Assembly: GCA_947247005.1 (NCBI GenBank)
Contig: OX365962.1
Coordinates: forward strand, 3,011,201-3,075,200
Direction of reading: 5' to 3'
Source of the DNA: Spisula solida
Lineage: Eukaryota > Mollusca > Bivalvia > Venerida > Mactridae
Length of the DNA: 64,000 nt
How positions within the stretch are numbered: position 1 is the first letter of the stretch; the number at the start of each line of letters is the position of its first letter. Below the pieces are notes generated by a model, which saw only the letters and a list, made by a program, of their open reading frames with translations, made no database searches and was not told where the DNA came from. The position numbers were made by a program, and so were the translations under genes. Shown piece after piece: positions 29,001-38,083 of this stretch.

Positions 29001-32000
29001 TCAATTTGACACGCACTGTGGTATCGGCGTGTTGTTACCAAGAGTGAAAAACGAACGTCTGCTGATGTGAGTTAATTATGTGTAGTTCAGAACGTTTTGA
29101 TGGCTGGTGAGTTGATATATAAGTGTTCAATTATACGTGCTTACATTTAGCTCATCGACTTGCATAATTGAAAAGTCTATACGCAAAATTTATACAGGAC
29201 ACATCTAACAGAACACATCTAACAGAACACATCTAACATAACATACCTTACAGAGCACATCCAACAGAACACATCAAACAGAACCCATCTAACATAACAT
29301 ACCTTACAGAGCACATCCAACAGAACACATCTAACAGAACACATCTAACATAACATACCTTACAGAGCACATCCAACAGAACACATCTAACAGAACACAT
29401 CTAACATAACATACCTTACAGAGCACATCCAACAGAACACATCAAACAGAACACATCTAACATAACATACCTTACAGAGCACATCCAACAGAACACATCA
29501 AACAGAACCCATCTAACATAATATACCTTACAGAGCACATCCAACAGAACACATCTAACAGAACACATCTAACATAACACATCTAACATAACACATCTTA
29601 CAGAACACATCTAACAGAAATCATCTTAGAGACCACATCTAACAGAACACATCTAACAGAACACATCTTACAGAACACATCTACCAGAACACATCTACCA
29701 GAACACATCTACAAGAACACATCAAATGGAACACGTCTAACAGAACACATCTTACGGAACCCGTCTAACAGAACACATCCAACAGTACACATCTAACAGA
29801 ACACATCTTACAGAACACACCTAACAGAACACGTCTAACAGAACACATCTAACAGAACACATCATACAGAACACACCTAACAGAACACACCTAACAGAAC
29901 ACATCTAACAGAACACATCATACAGAACACACCTAACAGAACACACCTAACAGAACACATCTAACAGAACACACCTAACAGAACACATCTAACAGAACAC
30001 ATCATACAGAACACACCTAACAGAACACACCTAACAGAACACATCTAACAGAACACACCTAACAGAACACGTCTAACAGAACACATCTAACAGAACACAT
30101 CATACAGAACACACCTAACAGAACACACCTAACAGAACACACCTAACAGAACACATCATACAGAACACACCTAACAGAACACATCTAACATAACACATCT
30201 AACAGAACACATCATACAGAACACACCTAACAGAACACATCTAACAGAACACACCTAACAGAACACATCTACCAGAACACATCTACTAGAACACATCTTA
30301 CGGAACATGTCTAACAGAACACATCTTACGGAACACGTCTAACATAACACATCTAACAGAACACATCTAACAGAACACATCTTACAGAACACGTCTAACA
30401 TAACACATCTAACAGAACACGTCTTACAGAACACACCTAACAGAACACGTCTAACGGAACACGTCTAACATAACACATCTAACAGAAGACAGAACACATC
30501 TTACAGAACACGTCTAACATAACGCATCTAACAGAAAACATCTGACAGAACACATCTAACAGAACACGTCTAACGGAACACGTCTAACATAACACATCTT
30601 ACAGAAGACATCTTACAGAACACATCTAACAGAACACATCTAACAGAAGACATCTTACAGAACACATCTAACAGAACACATCTAACAGAACACATCTTAC
30701 AGAACACATCTTACAGAACACGTCTAACATAACACATCTAACATAACGCATCTAACAGAAAACATCTGACAGAACATATCTAACAGAACACATCTTACAG
30801 AACACATCTAACATAACACATCTAACATAACGCATCTAACAGAAAACATCTGACAGAACATATCTAACATAACACATCTAACGGAACACATCTATCAGAA
30901 CACATAAATGTATCACAAAACATTTAGAGGAAACTTTATTTTTTTATTCCATAATGGAGCCCTTTACGGTGCAATGGCTTATTTATCAGAGCACATTGAA
31001 TATAACACATCTTACATAACACATCTGATAGAACACATTTAACAGAACACATTTTTTGTATGTGTGACATTGTATGCTTGTATCCTTACAGCTAATGTAG
31101 AACACCGACGAGATGAATATGATAACGTTTATAATGATTCTGCTGATAACGTTACAAGTCACCAAGGTATAAATAGATGTCAGTTTTTTTAACAATGCAT
31201 TCATAAAGAGGAAATTAGTTATTGAATGTGTTTATTCAAGGATCGTATAAATATGAACAAAACGACCATTATATCGCGTTTGTGGAAATTTATTTCGCTA
31301 GATAAGTAACTGTACTATGTGATAGCTATCAATTAATACTATGTTCAACACGTTTTGACTAGCTGTTACTCAGAGCGCGTTTAACATGTACGTTTTTGCT
31401 AAGATTGTTGGCAAAACCTGTTATTTCACTGACATAAACGACCCATCATAATGAACAATTGTATTATTGGTGTAATGACAAAAGTCATACTAGAGCATTT
31501 TATCAATTATGTACTTAACATGGATATCTTATTGCTGAATTACTTGATGGTGAAAGAAATTTAAATTAAAGAAGTGTAAATTACATGTATAGTAACAAAA
31601 ATGAGCTTATTTGCGGCTGATTATGGCCATCACGCGCTTGATTATCACCTATCCGCCCTGGCCGCAAACTCATAATCATAATCAGGCCGGTTGAACGGGC
31701 GTACGTTACGTTATCCACGTAAACGTGACGTCACGGTGGAGCCAAAATGACTTACGCTGTCTAAATGTATGATGTATTTTACAATTTTATTGAAGGTTAG
31801 CGCATTTGATTAGTTGCACTCTTAGTGTGAATCTAAATCAGTATTATTTACTTCATTTTTTCTCCGTAGATATTATGAAAACGAACAATTGCATTAAAGA
31901 CTTTAATACACTTCAGAGACTGGCCGTGAGTTTGAAGCCCTCGAGGTGATTATTAATTTTCCGGGTGGATTATTACATCATCCCCCGGCTGTGTCGTGTA

Positions 32001-33885
32001 TTATCCTCTACATAATACTCGTACAGAGTTTTAAACTCCATTAAATGTTATAAATAGCTCAACTGCACGTTTATAGTGTCCCGTGATGAGAAATGTCTTA
32101 TTTCTTAAACAGCATATTCATAAATTATGACATGTTATTTTGGAACATGAGATCACTATGTGTAGTACTTGGAGATTTGTCGTTTATATTGTATCTTTTT
32201 TCACTGATGTACTAACAACAAATGTTTTACAGATGCTGTCGGTGCGGGCATTGTTCATGTCTATCACCCTGTTGAAGACGAGCCTGAATTAGACTATGTA
32301 CCCATGGGCGCAGGTAATAAATTTATTTAATACACGTGTTGATATATATAGTAACAACAATGAGCGTACTTGCGACATATTATGGCCATCACGCGCTTGA
32401 TTATCACCTATCCACCCAGGCCGCAATCTCATGATCATAATCGGACCGCTTAAACGGGCGGACGTTATGTTATTCACGTAAACGTGACGTCACGTTGGAA
32501 CCAAAATGACGTTTGTTGTCTTAAGACGTAAGATTTCTTTTACAATTTGATTGACTGTTAGTGCATCAAAAACAATGTCACTATACATACAACTGCACAG
32601 TAAGTGAACGCTGAGCGGGGCCAGGTAAAATGACATCGTTGAAAAATGAAAATACTTCACAATGTATACTCGTTTAAATATTAATTTCTGTTACCGATAC
32701 ATTTCAAATACCTAGACATTATTGGAAACAAACATGTCGTCGTCTCAAAAGTGAAGTTTTTCAGTCAATGTCGTATGATCGGTTTTGAACTTCAAACTTT
32801 CCAGTTTTCACGTTTCCCTTGTGTACAATGCCTATAGTTTATGTACAGCGTGTCTGACAGACTCGATCAATGTTGAACCCAATGAAATCATTCGGGATCG
32901 TTTGTAGCATCTTCCAGTGTCTCGGCACCTTCTTCTAACCTCATATTATACCCACGTGCGTATCTGTGGCATAGTAGTCTCTGATGACGCTTCTTGGTAC
33001 AGTTTGTACATTGTAGTTAGTGAATATCCGAGTTGGTAACCAAATAGGATGTTTTGAACATGTTGCCGTGACTACATGTAGTTGTGTCCTAACATTTGTT
33101 TCACTCACATTTGTAAGTGCGCCTGCCAATGAAACGCTACATGTAAACACCAAACAAATCACTGAATAAACATGCAAAGTCGCACAAAAACCTAAAGTCG
33201 TTAATTTATGAAAATAAATACGACTGGCCTTCCTTATGCGTTAGTAGGTTGCTATATTAACAACAATTATAGACGCCCTGCTCAAGTATACGTGTACTTA
33301 CAAATCAGTTGTATATCGACGTTTATCCATTGATAGTTTCAGTTCAAAATGATGAACATGTCAAAAATACATGTATAGCATCTGTCCGGTTAATTCTGAA
33401 TAACCCCTCGTATATATATAAAGAGACAGATGATGTATTTGTATTTCTAAATGCCTTTTTTTGCAGTCGCAAGTACCTGACACTGGCTAATCAATGTGAA
33501 TATAAATATACTGTAGTACACTGAGTATACACGGAGTATCAAAAGCCACATGGAAACGGCGACAGTTACTTGTTCCGAACGCAAGAGTCAGACGTAGAAC
33601 GAACCATCCATATCCCCTAAAATGGATATTTCCTAAATGTTAAGAAATGCTCAAAATGTTAAAAATAAAAAGTATGGCGAAGCAAAACAATACCTTACAC
33701 CGGCGAAACGATCTACTATCCGTGAACTTAACGTCGCATATACATTTTGTATATAACAATAATACGCTGAGATACGGTGATTTCGTGGATTTTAAAATGT
33801 ATTTATTCTTTCAGCAGCTGCAACCTCTTATGAAACACTTCAGCAACGAAAAACGGAGTCCAATTATACGAGTTTGGATGTGTAA
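17018..33885 (+). CDS. Gene A: MEGF10/Draper-like cysteine-rich receptor with ITAM-type tail (whole gene model)
   Basis: Coding exons: 17018-17075, 19808-21238, 23823-23964, 27589-27632, 28749-28814, 31092-31166, 32233-32313 and 33818-33885. All junctions have GT..AG and agree in phase (1,1,2,1,1,1,1), giving 1965 nt and 654 residues. Order: signal peptide (1-19), CxxC/furin-like repeats (about 20-350), EGF/laminin-type repeats (about 350-497), a short stalk, one transmembrane helix (about 519-541), a basic stop-transfer stretch, then a tail with VIYEEV (Y572), YDNV (Y590), YVPM (Y627) and YETL-x8-YTSL (Y637, Y649). By family this should be a plasma-membrane receptor for engulfment or recognition signalling through tyrosine phosphorylation. 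Ligand and orthology to MEGF10 are inference; a broader bivalve SR-F/MEGF expansion is equally possible. The gene is a tandem paralog of gene B. Confidence 0.82.
17076..19807. other. Gene A intron 1
   Basis: AT-rich, with no coding exon seen. The 3' part contains a 43-bp tandem repeat (19497-19760), which ends about 50 bases before the acceptor. Confidence 0.65.
19497..19760. repeat. 43-bp tandem repeat, about 6 units
   Basis: The unit is cttcaatcattaacaaatat, then ttccattgtatgttatagta and tac. It lies in the last 310 bases of gene A intron 1, close to the acceptor of the ectodomain exon. Confidence 0.9.
19808..21238 (+). CDS. Gene A exon: single-exon cysteine-rich ectodomain
   Basis: This 1431-nt exon is open throughout and encodes about 477 residues with a Cys at nearly every seventh position. 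The first two thirds are repeats of about 25-40 residues of the form CxxC...CxxC..G(Y/F), like furin-like or VSP-like repeats. One module (SCSATNICTTCKTGYHLSGTQCC) is repeated nearly unchanged at about 20330-20490. The last third has EGF/laminin-type units (CVDGMSGDGCDTPC, NATCDDKTGECTPSCVDG). The exon starts after tttcag and ends AAC T|GTGAGT; splicing to 23823 restores the Cys codon (T+GT). The ectodomain is about 410 residues shorter than that of gene B. It lacks everything after B's QNC point, and also a stretch of about 80 residues present in B near CNSHTECTSC. Confidence 0.92.
21268..22216. mobile_element. Tc1/mariner-type element with 30-bp perfect inverted ends and TA duplication
   Basis: The left end starts cgagggtcattcaatatata and the right end is its perfect inverse over 30 bases. 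TA flanks both sides (21266-21267, 22217-22218). At 949 bp it has no full transposase; the open frames inside (21756-21989 minus, 21866-22102 plus) are not recognised. It sits 29 bases after the gene A ectodomain donor. Confidence 0.82.
22500..23522. mobile_element. Inverted-repeat element family (gtctgacttaatata ends)
   Basis: The stretch 22794-23518 begins gagtcagacagggaaggcag and ends ctgcattccctgtctgactt, its inverse. Inverted matching continues through cagcactcaacttaaccagccg. The right half is repeated at 40340-40605, 53140-53520 and 53690-54180. 22505-22560 looks like a further broken end. No transposase is seen. Confidence 0.68.
23823..23964 (+). CDS. Gene A exon: stalk and transmembrane helix
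   Basis: The exon follows tattgcag and ends CG|GTAAGT. In frame from the ectodomain it reads CESSSKADIIEVDTRANG, then VDTKAIIGIGGG, then VLTSFVVAVIVIILVRRR. The hydrophobic run (about residues 519-541) starts with a Gly-rich segment and ends in Arg, the usual type I stop-transfer layout. Entry phase 1 and exit phase 2 equal those of the gene B transmembrane exon. Confidence 0.86.
25530..26986. mobile_element. Aged Tc1/mariner-like element carrying a SINE
   Basis: The left end ggtcatccgtaaagttctag and the right end (ctagaactttacgaatgacc followed by ctcg) are near-perfect inverses. The ggtcatt start is shared with the element at 21268. Without the nested SINE it is about 1 kb. No intact transposase is visible. 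Confidence 0.6.
26110..26555 (+). mobile_element. Full-length tRNA-derived SINE
   Basis: The head reads tttagctcagtggtaacgc (box A), then gtaggttcaaaccctgg (box B). A body with tgtgtatcggtgctatac follows, then a 3' end aagggcgctatataaatctg and a T-rich tail. The tgtgtatcggtgctatac core is shared with the SINE at 37255-37450, which has a different head. This is like the conserved-core SINEs described from bivalves (Meta-core/RUDI type), a family call not checked by search. The open frames on both strands here are shadows. Confidence 0.8.
27589..27632 (+). CDS. Gene A exon: basic juxtamembrane segment
   Basis: This 44-nt exon follows ttttacag and ends G|GTAAAG. It encodes RRRQRRNIPRNNNER with flanking bases. 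Phase 2 in and phase 1 out fit both neighbours. The run of arginines continues the stop-transfer signal. It sits where gene B has a 95-nt exon starting RRRAKNSTST. Confidence 0.76.
27633..28748. other. Gene A intron 4, nothing recognised
   Basis: AT-rich. No repeat family or coding exon could be identified. The short open frames 27798-27980 and 27969-28154 lack splice-phase or family support. Confidence 0.55.
28749..28814 (+). CDS. Gene A exon: tail segment with VIYEEV motif
   Basis: The exon follows gtttacag and ends CAAG|GTACCA, phase 1 to 1. It reads DHEEHQMAEVGVIYEEVDDGPQ. VIYEEV fits the broad ITIM pattern (V/I/L/S)xYxx(V/I/L) but could equally be a general SH2 site in an acidic context. 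The 66-nt length keeps the frame if the exon is skipped. Confidence 0.77.
29196..30912. repeat. 14-bp satellite, about 120 units, in gene A intron 5
   Basis: The unit is acacatctaacaga with variants (ttacaga, acctaaca, gtctaaca). The first 400 bases form a higher-order unit with ataccttacagagcacatcc. The array is C/A-rich and nearly free of G on the + strand. A few stray units continue to 31050, only about 40 bases before the acceptor at 31091. Confidence 0.93.
31092..31166 (+). CDS. Gene A exon: tail segment with YDNV (Grb2-type) motif
   Basis: The exon follows ccttacag and ends CAAG|GTATAA, phase 1 to 1, 75 nt. It reads ANVEHRRDEYDNVYND then SADNVTSHQ. YDNV has Asn at +2 from Tyr, the known Grb2 SH2 preference. 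A second Tyr follows four residues later. The exon sits just after the large 14-bp satellite in the preceding intron. Confidence 0.8.
31596..31810. repeat. Unnamed dispersed repeat, copy 1
   Basis: Contains tatggccatcacgcgcttga, ttatcacctatcc and acgtaaacgtgacgtcacg. It matches 32347-32580 over about 200 bases. The tgacgtca core is a CRE-like octamer, but no regulatory role is shown. Confidence 0.65.
32233..32313 (+). CDS. Gene A exon: tail segment with YVPM (PI3-kinase p85-type) motif
   Basis: The exon follows ttttacag and ends GCAG|GTAATA, phase 1 to 1, 81 nt. It reads DAVGAGIVHVYHP then VEDEPELDYVPMGA. YVPM matches the YxxM consensus for the p85 subunit of PI3-kinase, with acidic residues before the Tyr. 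Two copies of an unnamed dispersed repeat flank this exon (31596-31810 and 32347-32580). Confidence 0.8.
32347..32580. repeat. Unnamed dispersed repeat, copy 2
   Basis: Same order of blocks as copy 1 (tatggccatcacgcgcttga, then acgtaaacgtgacgtcacg). The two copies bracket the YVPM exon at 32233-32313 in direct orientation. Confidence 0.65.
32581..33814. other. Rest of gene A intron 7, nothing recognised
   Basis: No repeat family identified. Open frames at 32941-33177 (minus) and 33309-33524 (plus) have no supporting features. Confidence 0.5.
33818..33885 (+). CDS. Gene A terminal exon: ITAM-spaced tyrosine pair and stop
   Basis: In phase 1 the exon reads AATSYETLQQRKTESNYTSL, then DV and TAA at 33883-33885. 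YETL and YTSL are separated by eight residues, inside the canonical ITAM spacing of 6-8. The acceptor is a tandem one (tttcagcag): use of the first AG (exon start 33815) adds one Ala and keeps the frame. A possible poly(A) signal AATAAA lies at 34054-34059. A GTGTAAG donor at 33880, seven bases before a second GT at 33887, allows an alternative tail (see 35658-35861). The longer open frame across 33647-33988 is in another phase and was not used. Confidence 0.78.
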
Positions 33886-34452
33886 GGTAACATGTCTTAA
33901 ACAGTTGTTAAGGGAATTTAGAATCACCTCAGTAATAAGACTACATTTGTTACTGTTTCAACATGTTAGTTTTTTCATGATCCTATGATGACATGAAATA
34001 ATCATAGTGAGGCTTTAAAGTCATTTTGATTCGTTATAGGTTAGAAACCACCAAATAAATTTGCCCTTAGGTTCAACGTAAAAATACAATGGTAGGCCCC
34101 AACTTTTTACATCATTTAGTCTATGGCCAGCAGGAAGACACATATCATTTTAAAGAAGTACACTTGAGCTTCAAACTAAAACAATAAAAAATGGGGTCAT
34201 GTATTTTCTAAGAAACATTTTGTGCATTAAACATGGTCTACCTATTATTACACATGTCCGGACAGATTCAATCCAGGTTTTACCCTAATCGACTTTCACT
34301 TTCGTATAAATGTAAGAATACCTAAATGTTCCCGATTTTCAATTTCACTACATAACATGCATATCTATAATGCATTTAAACTCAATTTTATCACTCCAGT
34401 GCACGATTGTCAAGAAATATTCCCTTTACAGGCAAGTCAAAGGTGTTTTAAG

Positions 34453-34512
34453 GACTACTTGAGTGTATCACCATTTTGCCCGCGTAGGCATTTGGTAGTT
34501 CTTCATCTATAG
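34453..34512 (+). pseudogene. Decayed duplicate of the alternative terminal exon
   Basis: The sequence after ttttaag reads DYLSVSPF, closely matching DCLSVSPF at 35658, then diverges and stops at TAG 34510-34512. The upstream 430 bases also match the DNA before 35658 in order (ttagaaacca.., tttaaagaagta.., ctttcacttt.., aatttcactacat..). A block of about 0.45 kb was therefore duplicated, with copies about 1.2 kb apart. Confidence 0.5.
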
Positions 34513-35657
34513 TGCAGTTTTATTGACCGTCATTTTGGTTCGTTATAGTGCAGTTTTATTGACCTGTTCACCAATGCAATACATTAAGTGCGGGTTGGCT
34601 TGGCCTCTATACGTCGTCAGCAAGTTGAGGATTACTAAATTAAAACATGTTTAGTGGGCAACTATTGTGTCATTATGTTTATATTGAAAGATCAAACAAA
34701 TTGCAGTATAGTATAAAGTGCATAGTGTAAAACAATAAATTGTATTTAGCATCCTATATGTATAAACAAAAGTATATGATATAAAATGATAACTTTATAA
34801 TAGGTAATCAGCATGCGCTCAATGCCAATGTGAACCACAGTGTCGGTCATTGTAAACTCGTATTTTACAACTTTTCACTACACTCAAAACAATATCCTTC
34901 GCAAAATCCCATTTTACTTTATTTGATACACTATAGAATGAGTTTAAGTTTTCATACATTTAAATAGGGTAATACATTGTCTTCATCCTGGGATACAGTA
35001 TAATACAGGTTATATTTACCCCAGTGTTTGACCACATTTGTCAACTATTGATACGAATTAGGACAGCACAGTCGTATCGTATCTCGAGTTTTTGACGACA
35101 GAAGGTCATTTTGTAGGGAGACGTTCACTTGTGAAAAGTAAATTCAGTAACCGGTGAATCGATATTAAATTAAATGTAACTAAGTATTTTAGAAAAAAAG
35201 TATGTATTATAGACCGTGAGGACATACCACGTGCTATTTGACGTTAATCGTTGCTCGGAACGCAAGAAAAAATCTGTCAAAACATATAGGTTAGGAACCA
35301 TTATATAGATTTGTTCAATGTAAAGTGACAATGGCGGGCCTCAAATGTCAACAAGTTTTAGCCACCTGACACACATATACCATCTTAAAGAAGTATTTTA
35401 AGCTTCATTATACTACAATAAAAAGGGGGGACCATGTATATTCTAAGAATGATTTTGCTCATCAAAGATAAAGAACACATTTTCGCTATCGCGCGGAATG
35501 ATCCCAGACCTGTTAACCCCTACTCTACTTTCACTTTCAAAATGTCATAAAATTCAAAATTAAACAGTTTCACTACATCATTAACATGTGCTCATGATTT
35601 CCAAACGGACCTGTCAATACATACCACCATTTCCTGTCAATCCAATGTTTCTTTCAG

Positions 35658-35861
35658 GACTGTTTGAGTGTATCACCATTTGAGTCGCTTAAAACAAATC
35701 ATAGAGAGAAGACAGGTCACAACAGAAGCATGAAAGCACAGAAAGAAACCTCCCATACCACAGACCGCAGGTACGAGTATGAAAACCATAAAAATTACAA
35801 GAAACAAATGAAATTGAGCAGTTACCCAAGCACTATAGCCTACTACGACATCATGCCTTGA
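35658..35861 (+). CDS. Candidate alternative terminal exon of gene A
   Basis: After an excellent acceptor (tgtttctttcag) a 204-nt frame begins DCLSVSPFESLKTNH and ends STIAYYDIMP with TGA at 35859. It joins in phase 0 to the donor GAT|GTGTAAG at 33879/33880 inside the ITAM exon. The long form would be 720 residues and keep both ITAM tyrosines. The added tail has YENH (Asn at +2), IAYYDI (ITIM pattern) and YDIM (YxxM). A decayed duplicate of its beginning is at 34453. No transcript evidence is available, so use of this exon is inference. Confidence 0.42.
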   Translation, partial: DCLSVSPFESLKTNHREKTGHNRSMKAQKETSHTTDRRYEYENHKNYKKQMKLSSYPSTIAYYDIMP

Positions 35862-36058
35862 CCCAGCTTGAAATCAGTCCTCAAAGATGTGTTATCTACA
35901 GATGGTGTTTGATGCTTTAGGCAGTGTAAAAAATGTTATGCATTTGAAGATTTGAGAAAGTGTAAAAAGTGTATACATATTTGAATAATATTTGTTAATA
36001 CACATTGTAAATAATATTGAAATTTATTTGAAAAAAATATTGTGTACTCGAAGGTATA

Positions 36059-36528
36059 CGAGGGTTGTCCCAGAAAAGTGTATACATTTGATTTATTCAG
36101 TCAAACATAATGATACAGCTATGAAAATTTGCATGTGTAATTCTACAACTATTGTACCTATTTTAAGAAATTTATTTTTATCAGCACACATTGCATACGA
36201 TCAATGGAATAATTTGTAACCCATGGTAATGGTATGCGGTCCTTCAGATACAAACGTATTACAGATATAAGTTCAAATATTTAATGACACTAATACTTTA
36301 GAAATATTAGCCGAATCCAGACAACAAAACAGTAAGTGGCATATTTAGGCTTCAACTGGTGTTCTTAAAATGTACACAGTACATGTACACAGTTTTCGGA
36401 ACATGACGGTATAATTTTTCTCGTATGTCAAGCAATATATTCTATAGAGTTAAGTTATAATTTTGATATACCTGCTCGATAGTTCTTATGATATGACGTG
36501 ATTATACGCTATTCTGGGACAGCCCACG
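36059..36528. mobile_element. 470-bp mariner-type MITE with TA duplication
   Basis: The left end cgagggttgtcccagaaaag and the right end (inverse cgtgggctgtcccagaatag) match in about 17 of 20 bases and are flanked by TA. A related lone end is at 258. No coding capacity for a transposase. Confidence 0.72.
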
Positions 36529-36754
36529 TACAAACATGTATTAGAATAATGTACCGGTATTTTAATAGACTATGTAAATACTGTTCTGTATTTGTAGATA
36601 TATGTATAATGTAATTGTAACAAGTGTATACAGAATTGAATAATACATGTCAATACACATTGTAAATAATGTTGTGTATTTGAAGGTATGGGGGAACTTT
36701 AAAAGCTGTATACATACTTGAATAATGTATTTAAATACACATTGTAAATGTTGG

Positions 36755-36960
36755 GTTAACGCATGCTTTTTCGAACTTTAACATCTGCAGAATCCAGAGT
36801 GACGGTTGGTGCCCAAGCCCGTCAGAGACTCTGCATAATTATGTTATGACACGAAAAAACATGCGTAAACGCTATTATAGCATACAAACATCAATGTATG
36901 CTTTTTTTCGAAAAAAACAAACGTTACGTCTTGCCAGTTTTAGTTATGAGTGTCGGCTTC
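36755..36960. repeat. Dispersed snap-back repeat, copy 2
   Basis: Starts gggttaacgcatgctttttc and contains gacacgaaaaaacatgcgta, which folds back on the start. It matches 15781-16010. Confidence 0.55.
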
Positions 36961-37254
36961 AGGGATCGGGGAATATTTAGAAAACATGGATTATGCGGGT
37001 ATTTTTAATTCATAATTTTTGTCTGATAGAACATTAATTAACAATAAAAGTGAAATCAAATGGCAATTACAGTACATATGACGCTGTAAATCGTTTATTG
37101 TCGTAAGGGGGGGGGGGGCTTGAAATCAGCATACGTAAAACTGAACACCAACAGCGCGTTCCCGCGTGCATCTTTCTGTTTATGCATGGTTTGTCCCGTT
37201 AACGTACAAAATCAATGTAAATAATTCCCAAAGATTAATAATATATGTTAATAT

Positions 37255-37450
37255 ATCTTGACTGCCAGTTGGGAGGTCCCTGGTTCGAATCTCGGCCGGG
37301 GTAATGGAAATTTCAGAAATGATTTAAAATCAACTGGTCGATAACCTAGAGGTAGTCTGGTGTGTATCGGTGCTATACCAAGGAGTCGATTCGTAAAGAG
37401 AGTTTTTGTCTCTTGTCTCGATGTCAGAGGTCAATTAGGTGGGAATAAAT
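37255..37450 (+). repeat. SINE fragment sharing the tgtgtatcggtgctatac core
   Basis: Box B (ggttcgaatctc) is present but box A is lost. The body has gtgtgtatcggtgctatac, in common with the SINE at 26110. Confidence 0.6.
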
Positions 37451-38083
37451 CTGAATTTCCACGCACTACTCAAAACGCATAAGAATACATATTGTAAATG
37501 ATGTTGTGTATTTGAAGATAATTTGAGCAAATGCACTGCCTTTAAAACGGGGATTTCCTTTGATGTCAGGGGATAATCTGACTGGGAAAAGACTGAATGA
37601 CCACAAACTACGTTTTCTCAAGCAAGCTCGCGCGTATAGCTGACCGTTGTACAGAGCTACCACAGACGTCCCCAAGATATGTGGCATTTTGAACAAATTT
37701 AGACTAAGAAGTGCTATAATTCCGCAACAGTAGTCTTTGCGCCTCCGTAGCTCATTGTTAGCGCTCCTGTCGTCTAATCTTACGACCCAGGATCAACTAC
37801 GGGTGGATGCACTCAGCAGAAAGCTGACTGGCAAATATAGGCTACGTTCGGCTTGCCATGTAAAGTTTGTCCGGAATAATAGATCAAGTATATTCAATAA
37901 ACCATTACAAGGGGAGGTAACAAATCATCGCAGCTGGGTCCGTGGTTTACAACTCTTGAAATGTATACCACGGACCCAGAATGTCACAGATCTAGAGAAG
38001 GAATTCGATCATTTTTTTATTACGATTGGTTGATATCTGACACATTTGAGCGACTCTCGCTCGATTAGCTTCATACTCTATAA

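Larger units (their letters stand above)
35862..38083. other. Intergenic between genes A and B, repeat-rich
   Basis: Holds a mariner-type MITE (36059-36528), a snap-back repeat copy (36755-36960), a SINE (37255-37450) and scattered acacattgtaaataatgttg blocks at about 36000, 36655, 36730 and 37485. A possible tRNA-like stretch (cgtagctcattgttagcgc) is at 37744. No gene seen. Confidence 0.55.

Noticed and set aside
33647..33988. 113-codon open frame across the gene A terminal exon
   Set aside because: It is in another phase than the spliced reading and shows no family features; the phase-1 reading gives the ITAM tail.
37740..37810. Possible tRNA gene (cgtagctcattgttagcgc)
   Set aside because: Box B is degenerate and the acceptor stem does not close; at best a tRNA-derived relic.
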